The notes under the pieces: model-generated
What the model was told of the DNA's origin: nothing
Database searches by the model: none
The model's input: only the letters and a program-made list of their open reading frames with translations
Shown: positions 1-5,509 of the stretch, one piece after another
Position numbering within the stretch: position 1 is the first letter of the stretch
How the letters are laid out: every line of letters starts with the position of its first letter
Source: Candidatus Omnitrophota bacterium
GTDB taxonomy: Bacteria > Omnitrophota > Gorgyraeia > Duberdicusellales > 4484-171
Direction of reading: 5' to 3'
Length of the DNA stretch: 7,786 bases
Assembly (NCBI GenBank): GCA_021735105.1
Contig: JAIPHS010000042.1
Location: 1 to 7,786, forward strand
Position numbers and translations under genes: made by a program

Positions 1-1208
1 GTAGGCTTCTCTATGAATCAAAAGGAATTTATAAAGATCAGCTTAATTCCATTGAAGCGATTGCTAAGAAAAAAGGCGAAAAAGAAATTGATCTTTCTCT
101 TTTAGTTGATGGCCTAAAATCCGAGCGGGAGCAAGGTATAACTATAGATGTTGCCTACCGTTATTTTTCTACCCAAAAAAGAAAGTTTATTATTGCTGAT
201 TCACCCGGCCATGTTCAATATACCCGGAATATGGTAACAGCCGCATCCACTGCTGATTTAGCGGTAATTATTATTGATGCCAGAAAGGGAGTGCTTGAGC
301 AAACTAAACGGCATTCCTTTATTGTAACTCTTCTAGATATTCCTCATATACTTGTATTGGTTAATAAAATGGACTTAGTCGGTTATTCGGAAGATGTTTA
401 TGAAAAAATAAAAGAAGACTATCTTCAATTTGCATCCCGTCTTTCTACCCATGATGTCCAAATCAAACCTATTTCTGCTTTGCGCGGAGATATGGTAGTT
501 AAGAAAGGCAATAATATGAATTGGTATGATGGCCGAACCTTCCTTCATTATCTAGAGAGCGTAAATATAATTTCAGATAGGAACTTAATCGATTTTCGTT
601 TTCCGGTTCAAACTGTTTTACGCCCCCATCTTGATTTTCGTGGTTATGCCGGCAGAATTGAATCTGGGGTAATTAAGGCGGGAGATGATATTGCGGTATT
701 GCCTTCGGGTAAAAAGAGCAAAATAAAATCAATTGAAACTTATGATCGAAAATTAAATAAAGCCTTTAGTCCACAATCTGTAGTTTTGACTTTAGAAGAT
801 GAAATAGATATTAGTAGAGGTAATATGCTTATAAGGCAAAGAAATGTTCCCGAGATTAGAGATGAGTTTGAGGCCGAAGTTTGCTGGATGGCTGAAGAAC
901 CAATGGAAGAAGGCGGAGAGTATTTAATTAAGCATACTACAAATACAGTTCCTGTAATTTTAAAAGAATTAAGATATAAAATAAACATTAATACTTTGCA
1001 TAGAGAAGAAAGAAAAGAATTGGGTTTAAACGATATCGGAAGAGTTATTATAAAGACTCAAAAACCGATATTTTTTGACCCCTATGCTAGAAATCACAAA
1101 ACAGGTTCATTTATAATTATTGATGAATTAACTAATGCCACAATTGGAGCCGGAATCATCTGGTACCCTTCAGCCAACCTCCCCGAAACCGAAGATGGCC
1201 AGACATGA
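1..1208 (+). CDS. cysN: Sulfate adenylyltransferase subunit 1 (ATP sulfurylase GTPase subunit), 5' partial
   Basis: This is the GTP-binding subunit of the CysDN ATP sulfurylase, which makes adenylyl sulfate (APS) and pyrophosphate from ATP and sulfate in the cytoplasm, driven by GTP hydrolysis. The open frame runs from the left edge (first full codon at 3), so the ATG at 231 is internal: conserved sequence precedes it. Visible are GRLLY-like residues just after the lost P-loop, LVDGLKSEREQGITIDVAYR (G2), DSPGH (G3, normally DTPGH), NKMD (372-ish, G4) and SALRGD (G5). Domains II and III follow, ending in the family-typical NATIGAGII. A 15-residue tail (WYPSANL...) then reaches TGA, so no APS-kinase (CysC) domain is fused. 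The roughly 402 residues seen fit a family of about 475 lacking its N-terminus. cysD is expected upstream. The stop overlaps the cysQ start by ATGA, indicating one operon with coupled translation. Serine in DSPGH is an unusual but conservative change. Confidence 0.96.
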   Translation, partial: RLLYESKGIYKDQLNSIEAIAKKKGEKEIDLSLLVDGLKSEREQGITIDVAYRYFSTQKRKFIIADSPGHVQYTRNMVTAASTADLAVIIIDARKGVLEQTKRHSFIVTLLDIPHILVLVNKMDLVGYSEDVYEKIKEDYLQFASRLSTHDVQIKPISALRGDMVVKKGNNMNWYDGRTFLHYLESVNIISDRNLIDFRFPVQTVLRPHLDFRGYAGRIESGVIKAGDDIAVLPSGKKSKIKSIETYDRKLNKAFSPQSVVLTLEDEIDISRGNMLIRQRNVPEIRDEFEAEVCWMAEEPMEEGGEYLIKHTTNTVPVILKELRYKININTLHREERKELGLNDIGRVIIKTQKPIFFDPYARNHKTGSFIIIDELTNATIGAGIIWYPSANLPETEDGQT

Positions 1209-2011
1209 ATTTAACTAGCCAACAAATCAATACTCTCTTAAAGCAAGTTAATAAAGCCTCCGCGGCTATCTTAGACATTTATCAATCGGCTGATTTAGAG
1301 GTTAAAACGAAAAAAGATAATTCTCCTCTTACTTTAGCTGATAGAACTTCTCATGATATATTAGTCGCAGAGTTAAAAAAGCTTTATCCGGATATTCCCA
1401 TAATTTCAGAAGAAGGTGCAAGTATTGCTTATCAAGTTAGAAAGAGTTGGCAATATTTCTGGGTAATTGACCCGCTTGATGGCACAAAAGAATTTATTTC
1501 AGGTAACGGTGAATTTACCATTAATTTAGCTTTAGTTCAAAGTGATCAGCCCATTTTTGGTATAGTCGCAGCCCCTACTAAAGATACGGTTTATTTTGCT
1601 AATCAAGGTAGTGGTGCTTATAAAAAAGAAAATAACAATCTACCCCAGCCGATAAAAGCAAACAAGAAATCTAAGGATAAAATAATAGTGGCCAGAACCC
1701 GCTCTCATAAAAACGAAAAGGAAGAACTACTTATTTCTAAACTTGGCCAAACTGAAACTATTCATGCCGGAAGCGCTCTAAAGTTTTGTTTGGTTGCCGA
1801 AGGCAAAGCTGATATCTATTTACGCGGCGGCCCAACCATGGAATGGGATACAGCAGCAGGAGATTGCATAGCAGCTGAAGCCGGAGCAACAACTTATACC
1901 ATCGACGGCAAACCTTTCCTTTACAACAAAGAATCTCTCTTAAATCCTGGTCTAATCTGCACCGCAAATCCAGAAATTATAAATAAACTTGGGATCTCCT
2001 TCGTGGTGTAA
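1205..2011 (+). CDS. cysQ: 3'(2'),5'-bisphosphate nucleotidase CysQ
   Basis: This is a 268-residue member of the inositol monophosphatase superfamily, best matched to CysQ, which dephosphorylates 3'-phosphoadenosine 5'-phosphate (PAP), and possibly PAPS, to AMP or APS, using divalent metal ions. The motifs occur in the expected order: DNSPLT (38-43) with AD at 45-46, SEE (68-70), WVIDPLDGTKEF (86-97) with metal ligands D89 and D92, and MEWDTAAGD (212-220) with the C-terminal metal ligand D215. Length is normal for CysQ and no break is seen. The ATG at 1205 overlaps the cysN stop (ATGA), and the pairing with ATP sulfurylase supports the PAP-phosphatase assignment over a generic inositol phosphatase. 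It probably shares the cysN transcript, as no separate promoter is visible. It ends in TAA; no convincing hairpin terminator follows. Confidence 0.94.
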   Translation: MNLTSQQINTLLKQVNKASAAILDIYQSADLEVKTKKDNSPLTLADRTSHDILVAELKKLYPDIPIISEEGASIAYQVRKSWQYFWVIDPLDGTKEFISGNGEFTINLALVQSDQPIFGIVAAPTKDTVYFANQGSGAYKKENNNLPQPIKANKKSKDKIIVARTRSHKNEKEELLISKLGQTETIHAGSALKFCLVAEGKADIYLRGGPTMEWDTAAGDCIAAEAGATTYTIDGKPFLYNKESLLNPGLICTANPEIINKLGISFVV

Positions 2012-2037
2012 CAATCAAGCGAAATAATGTATATGAT

Positions 2038-2066
2038 TTGACTTAACTGACTGAATATGTTAAAAT
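2038..2066 (+). promoter_or_regulatory. Sigma70-type promoter of the ATPase/beta-repeat unit
   Basis: TTGACT (2038-2043), a 17-bp spacer, then TAAAAT (2061-2066) match the sigma70 consensus at ten of twelve positions with ideal spacing. Transcription would start near 2073, giving a leader of about 36 nt before the ATG at 2109. A weaker TATGAT at 2090-2095 has no acceptable -35 partner. Confidence 0.65.
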
Positions 2067-2076
2067 TTAGTCAGTT
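2045..2076. promoter_or_regulatory. Operator-like dyad spanning the -10 box
   Basis: AACTGACTGAA (2045-2055) and TTTAGTCAGTT (2066-2076) are inverted copies with one mismatch (a G-T pair if folded), and one extra pair at T2056/A2065. The TTTAGTCAnTT arm recurs directly at 2098-2108, 32 bp away or about three helical turns, next to the start codon. A smaller AGTCA/TGACT dyad lies at 2069-2084. The position over the -10 box suggests a repressor site. The regulator is unknown; neither product of this unit has a complete DNA-binding repressor look. Confidence 0.45.
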
Positions 2077-2108
2077 TGGTGACTGTATTTATGATAATTT
2101 AGTCAATT

Positions 2109-3239
2109 ATGTATATACCTCAAAAACAATTAGAAAACGCCCATAAATCGATAGCGGTACAAAAAGCAGTTATTATTTATGGGCCAAGGCGTTGTGGTAA
2201 AACTACTTTACTTAATAAGCTAGTAGCAAATGCAGGAGAGGATTATCTTTTTGTTAATGGGGAAGATATATCTGTACAAGAATATTTGGAGTCTCAATCT
2301 ATAGAAAAATTAAAATCTTTCTTGGGCAAAAAGAAAATGTTAATTATTGATGAAGCCCAAAAAATAAAAAATATTGGTTTAAATATAAAACTTATTCTTG
2401 ACAATATTCCAAAAGTAAAAGTTATAGCCAGTGGTTCTTCTTCTTTTGATTTAGCCAAACAAGTTGGAGAACCTTTAACAGGAAGAAAGACAACTCTAAA
2501 AATGTACTCTTTGGCCCAACTTGAATTGTCTAATATTCAATCGCGAGTTCAAATAGATGCTTGCCTGGAGGAAAGACTAATCTATGGATCCTATCCGGAG
2601 GTAATATTAAATAAAAACAATGCAAAAAATATTACCTATCTCAGAGAGATTGTTAATTCATACCTATATAAAGATATTTTAGAGCTTGAGCGAATAAGGC
2701 ATTCAGATAAAATTACAAGATTGCTTCAACTCTTAGCTTTTCAAATAGGAAAAGAGGTATCCTATAATGAATTAAGCACTAAATTAGGAATGAGTAAAAA
2801 TACTATTGAAAGATATCTTGATTTATTAGAAAAATCATTTGTTGTTTTTAAGTTGAGGGGTTTTAGCCGTAATTTGCGCAAAGAAATTACTAAAAATCCT
2901 CGGTTTTATTTTTATGATACAGGCGTAAGAAATGCCTTAATTAATAATTTTAATTCCTTAACTATGCGTGATGATTTAGGAATGCTTTGGGAAAATTATA
3001 TAATAATCGAAAGATTTAAAAAACAAGAATATCTAAATATAAATTCAAATAATTATTTTTGGCGTACCTATAATCAAAAAGAAATAGATTTAGTTGAAGA
3101 AAGAAAAGGAAGATTGTTTGGCTATGAAATAAAATGGCAAAACAAAAAAGAAAAAATACCCAAAGAATGGGAAGAAACATATAAAAATTCTAATTACCAG
3201 CTTATTACCAAAGAAAATTATCTTGATTTTATTACCTAG
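2109..3239 (+). CDS. AAA_14/DUF4143 family ATPase
   Basis: A 376-residue ATPase of the AAA_14 plus DUF4143 family, common in bacteria and archaea and without a settled function. Walker A is GPRRCGKTT (25-33), Walker B is MLIIDEAQK (77-85), and VIASGSSSFDLA (106-117) fits sensor 1. The DUF4143 part includes SYLYKDILELERI (184-196), a winged-helix-like segment (about 216-250) and FYFYDTGVRNAL (267-278). At the C-terminus EIDLV (325-329) followed by GYEIKW (338-343) resembles the D...ExK core of PD-(D/E)XK nuclease folds. Length and the ending are normal for the family, so the gene looks intact. It starts at ATG 2109, which allows the conserved YIPQKQLE start, although no Shine-Dalgarno is seen. 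It ends in TAG, directly followed in the same frame by the ATG of the next gene. Another family member begins at 7248. An accessory or toxin/defence-like role is often suspected but is not shown here. Confidence 0.92.
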   Translation: MYIPQKQLENAHKSIAVQKAVIIYGPRRCGKTTLLNKLVANAGEDYLFVNGEDISVQEYLESQSIEKLKSFLGKKKMLIIDEAQKIKNIGLNIKLILDNIPKVKVIASGSSSFDLAKQVGEPLTGRKTTLKMYSLAQLELSNIQSRVQIDACLEERLIYGSYPEVILNKNNAKNITYLREIVNSYLYKDILELERIRHSDKITRLLQLLAFQIGKEVSYNELSTKLGMSKNTIERYLDLLEKSFVVFKLRGFSRNLRKEITKNPRFYFYDTGVRNALINNFNSLTMRDDLGMLWENYIIIERFKKQEYLNINSNNYFWRTYNQKEIDLVEERKGRLFGYEIKWQNKKEKIPKEWEETYKNSNYQLITKENYLDFIT

Positions 3240-4166
3240 ATGAAAGGTTTCTTCACAACCGACAAAAACAATAATCTAATCTATATATTGGATAAACCTG
3301 CTAAATGGAAAAAAGAGCATGATTTACCCGATAAAATCAAGCTTACCGGCACCTGGAAGCTAGACAAAAACCACAATTTAGTTTTAAAAACTACTAAAAC
3401 CAAAAATTATCCCAAATCTAGTCTCACTTTGTATGGAAAAATCGAAAAAGTAAATTCGGATTACCTATCTTTCCGGCTGCAAAAAAGCAGTATTTCTTAC
3501 CTTAGCCAAAAGCACTTGATTACCTTAAGAGGCCGCTGGCAGGCTGATAAGTTTAACCGGCTTACTTTTGAAGTTAAGAAAAAGGATAAACCGGACACTT
3601 TAAGGTTTAAAAACATCTGGGAAATTAATAAAAATAATAAAATTATCTATATTTATAAAAGAAAAGTTTTAAAAACAAAAAAAAAGCAAGAACAATCTAT
3701 TCAATTTTCCGGGTTTTGGCAGCTGGCCAATAAAAATAAAATTTGTTATAAATTAACACATTCAAAAAAATCTCAATTCGATTTTAGGGCCCATCTTCAA
3801 ACTACCAATGTTTATCCCAAAAAAGGTGCCATTAAATACAGAATTGGTGTTGGTTATGGTAAAACAAGAAAAGAAAAAACTCTTAAGCTTTATGGCAGCT
3901 GGAAATTTAGCCGGAAATTAGGCCTTTTTTTTGAGGTTGGCTACGGAAGAGGCAAGTTAAAAAGATACAGCTTTTCCGCCAAAGTTAATCTAACCAATAA
4001 AGATAAAATAACCTTTAGCCTCCTAGATAACAAAGACAGGCCTTTGGGGCTAAAGCTACGCTACCAAAGAAAGCTATTTAACAAAAAAGATCTGGAATTT
4101 TTCACCAAATTATCAAAGAAAGGAAAAAACTATAAAGCCACAGCCGGCCTCAAACTCTATTTCTAA
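3240..4166 (+). CDS. Uncharacterised protein made of ~30-residue beta-type repeats
   Basis: I do not recognise a named family with certainty. The 308 residues are lysine-rich and built from degenerate repeats of the form [hydrophobic]-x-hydrophobic-x-G-x-W-x-[hydrophobic]-x-K-N-x-x-[hydrophobic]-x-[hydrophobic]. Clear copies begin at about residues 33 (LTGTWKLDKNHNLVL), 62, 94, 121, 154, 215 and 243, with weaker ones near 4, 180 and 268. Spacing is 27-33 residues, with one double step. Alternating hydrophobic residues predict antiparallel beta hairpins. The protein ends GLKLYF, an aromatic-terminated strand as in outer-membrane barrels, but there is no signal peptide or hydrophobic helix, so a cytoplasmic beta-solenoid or barrel-like fold is as likely. 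The start ATG abuts the TAG stop of the ATPase in the same frame, with no promoter between, so co-transcription and translational coupling are likely. Base composition looks less AT-rich than the ATPase. From memory, similar repeat proteins occur in genomes of uncultured candidate phyla; this was not checked. Confidence 0.8.
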   Translation: MKGFFTTDKNNNLIYILDKPAKWKKEHDLPDKIKLTGTWKLDKNHNLVLKTTKTKNYPKSSLTLYGKIEKVNSDYLSFRLQKSSISYLSQKHLITLRGRWQADKFNRLTFEVKKKDKPDTLRFKNIWEINKNNKIIYIYKRKVLKTKKKQEQSIQFSGFWQLANKNKICYKLTHSKKSQFDFRAHLQTTNVYPKKGAIKYRIGVGYGKTRKEKTLKLYGSWKFSRKLGLFFEVGYGRGKLKRYSFSAKVNLTNKDKITFSLLDNKDRPLGLKLRYQRKLFNKKDLEFFTKLSKKGKNYKATAGLKLYF

Positions 4167-4179
4167 TTTACAACAATAC

Positions 4180-4208
4180 TTGACAACTCTGTTTATATAG
4201 GTTATACT
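4180..4208 (+). promoter_or_regulatory. Sigma70-type promoter of the AbiEii-like/XRE module
   Basis: A perfect TTGACA (4180-4185), 17-bp spacer and TATACT (4203-4208) form a near-consensus promoter 13 bp after the stop of the preceding gene. The expected transcription start is near 4215, giving a very short leader of about 19 nt to the ATG at 4234, with AGGA (4222-4225) as a short Shine-Dalgarno sequence 8 nt before the start. Confidence 0.75.
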
Positions 4209-4229
4209 CTATATTGAATATAGGATATA
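4195..4229. promoter_or_regulatory. Operator-like direct repeats and palindrome at the module promoter
   Basis: ATATAGGTTATA (4195-4206) and ATATAGGATATA (4218-4229) are direct repeats matching at 11 of 12 positions, 23 bp apart, or about two helical turns. Between and overlapping them is a perfect palindrome, CTATATT-G-AATATAG (4209-4223). An outer inverted pair GTTTATAT/ATATAAAC lies at 4191-4198 and 4225-4232. The sites cover the -10 box, start point and ribosome-binding region, fitting autorepression by the XRE protein encoded downstream, as is usual for toxin-antitoxin operons. That the XRE protein binds here is inference. Confidence 0.55.
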
Positions 4230-4233
4230 AACT

Positions 4234-4944
4234 ATGGATAAAAAGATAAGAAAAGCACAGCAAAAATTTTTAAAAGGGTTTGCAGAGGTTAATTCTTCTT
4301 TTGCTTTAGCCGGAGGCACGGCTTTAGAACTTTATTATCTTCAGCATCGGTTTTCTTTCGATTTAGACTTTTTTTCTGTTATTTATAATTTCAAAGAAAT
4401 TGAGAAAATAGTCAATTCTGCTCAAAAGTACTTTAGATCTAAAATTACTTTGGAAAATGAATTTAATGCAGCTGGCCATGCTAAAGTGAGATTTTATATA
4501 GTTGAAATTAATGGATCTAGCCGGCCTTTAAAAGTTGATTTTGTCCAAGACGTTTTTTTAGATAAACCGAATATAAAAAAGATAAAAGGCATAAAGGTTT
4601 ATAATATAGAAGATATCTATTTACAAAAAATTATAGCGATTTCTGGTTTAAGTTTAGAAGTTGATCAAGTAGGCCGCCAAATTTTTTCTGGACGGAGGAA
4701 GGTAAGAGATGCATTTGATTTGTATATGCTTTCAAAAAAAGTAAAGCCTCTGTCTGAATTTTTAAAAGATGTTCCTGCGAATTTTCAGCGGGGGATAATC
4801 CATTGGTATCGTAGTTTTTCCAGAAGAGAATTTAAGCTGTCTCTTTTAGATCTTGATATATATAGTAAAAATATTGATTCAAAAAAAATTATTATTTATT
4901 TAGAAAATCAAATAAAGAGCTTTATAGCTAAACAATTAAGATGA
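4234..4944 (+). CDS. AbiEii/AbiGii-like nucleotidyltransferase, putative toxin
   Basis: A 236-residue protein of the AbiEii/AbiGii nucleotidyltransferase family (DUF1814 type). Known members act as toxins in AbiE phage-resistance systems, and related MenT enzymes transfer nucleotides onto tRNA. Visible motifs are LAGGTALEL (25-33), the nucleotide-binding GGTA; HRFSFDLDFF (38-47) with metal-binding D43 and D45; LKVDFV (99-104) with a third acidic residue D102; EDIYLQKI (126-133) with the conserved lysine K132; and RRKVRDAFDLYML (154-166), equivalent to the usual K/R-RDxxDLY motif. All catalytic residues expected of an active transferase seem present. The start ATG at 4234 has AGGA 8 nt upstream and sits just behind a strong promoter. 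The stop overlaps the next start by ATGA. The enzyme's substrate cannot be read from the sequence. Toxin activity is inferred from the family and from the paired regulator gene. Confidence 0.87.
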   Translation: MDKKIRKAQQKFLKGFAEVNSSFALAGGTALELYYLQHRFSFDLDFFSVIYNFKEIEKIVNSAQKYFRSKITLENEFNAAGHAKVRFYIVEINGSSRPLKVDFVQDVFLDKPNIKKIKGIKVYNIEDIYLQKIIAISGLSLEVDQVGRQIFSGRRKVRDAFDLYMLSKKVKPLSEFLKDVPANFQRGIIHWYRSFSRREFKLSLLDLDIYSKNIDSKKIIIYLENQIKSFIAKQLR

Positions 4945-5450
4945 AAAAAGAATATTCAAAATATTTCTGGAATCTAAATAAACAGGCCTTAGAAAAAGTA
5001 GAAGCAATTTTTAAAAATCCTGAACATCCTAAATTTAATATGTATATGGCCATTTTTCTTTCTCGTTGCCAGAAACCAAAAGAATTATTTTCTTTAATAG
5101 AAAAGGAGAGTTTTATTAATTTTTGGCCAAAGCTTAAAAGATACTGGCATAAAGTTTCTCCTAAATCGACTTTTATAGATTGGTGGCAGACAATCTATGA
5201 ACAGCTTTTGGAAAATAAAGGATTGTCAGTAAAAAAAACTTCTGGTGTAGCTCCATCTGTGTTGATAAAAATTGGTAAAACTTTAAGAAAAGCAAGAATT
5301 GATAAAGGCCTTAGCCAAAAGGATTTAGCTTTGCAAGTTGGAATGAAACAGCCGGATATATCAAAAATTGAAGAGGGTAAAACAAATGTTACTTTACTTA
5401 CTTTATCTGCAATTTGTAAAGCTTTAAAAACCAAAAAAATTGAATTTTAA
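4941..5450 (+). CDS. XRE-family helix-turn-helix protein, putative antitoxin of the AbiEii-like toxin
   Basis: A 169-residue protein in two parts. Residues 1-100 form a helical, aromatic-rich domain I cannot name, with several tryptophans (WNLN 10-13, FWPKLKRYW 61-69, DWW 80-82). Residues 110-165 form a Cro/C1-type (HTH_3) DNA-binding domain, LRKARIDKGLSQKDLALQVG continuing to KQPDISKIEEGKTNVTLLTL, with the recognition helix near MKQPDISKIEEG (135-146). Its ATG overlaps the toxin stop (ATGA), giving tight coupling. The likely role is antitoxin and autorepressor, with the N-terminal domain binding the nucleotidyltransferase and the HTH binding the repeats at 4195-4229. Classical AbiEi antitoxins are winged-helix proteins encoded before the toxin; here the regulator is XRE-type and lies second. 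It ends in TAA. Confidence is high for the HTH and moderate for the antitoxin role. Confidence 0.85.
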   Translation: MKKEYSKYFWNLNKQALEKVEAIFKNPEHPKFNMYMAIFLSRCQKPKELFSLIEKESFINFWPKLKRYWHKVSPKSTFIDWWQTIYEQLLENKGLSVKKTSGVAPSVLIKIGKTLRKARIDKGLSQKDLALQVGMKQPDISKIEEGKTNVTLLTLSAICKALKTKKIEF

Positions 5451-5470
5451 TATACTCTTTATGTTATAAT
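5440..5470 (+). promoter_or_regulatory. Possible extended -10 promoter of manC
   Basis: TGTTATAAT (5462-5470) gives a perfect TATAAT with the TGn extension. A poor -35 match TTGAAT (5440-5445) stands 19 bp upstream, inside the end of the XRE gene. An extended -10 can work with a weak -35. The start point would be near 5477, about 33 nt before the ATG at 5510. No Shine-Dalgarno is evident before that ATG. Confidence 0.45.
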
Positions 5471-5509
5471 TATTATTAACCAATTAACGCTGAACGTCGA
5501 ACAAAAACC

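Larger units (their letters stand above)
2012..2108. other. Intergenic region between cysQ and the ATPase unit
   Basis: This 97-bp AT-rich gap contains a consensus-like promoter (2038-2066) and overlapping TAGTCA/TGACTA-type repeats. No Shine-Dalgarno-like sequence is seen before the ATG at 2109, and I see no rho-independent terminator for cysQ in 2012-2037. Confidence 0.7.

Noticed and set aside
740..988. Minus-strand ORF of 82 codons inside cysN
   Set aside because: It is antisense to a well-conserved GTPase frame, with no recognisable domain or ribosome-binding site.
231..1208. Complete gene starting at ATG 231
   Set aside because: The frame is open to the left edge and encodes conserved CysN sequence (G2 and G3 motifs) before 231, so that ATG is an internal methionine and the gene is 5' truncated by the window.
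1758..1967. Minus-strand ORF of 69 codons inside cysQ
   Set aside because: It overlaps the conserved C-terminal metal-binding region of cysQ and shows no protein features of its own.
2090..2095. TATGAT as an alternative -10 box giving a nearly leaderless ATPase mRNA
   Set aside because: No acceptable -35 lies 16-18 bp upstream, and the promoter at 2038-2066 is much better.
5195..5434. Minus-strand ORF of 79 codons inside the XRE gene
   Set aside because: It is a mirror of the helix-turn-helix coding region, with no start signal or domain.
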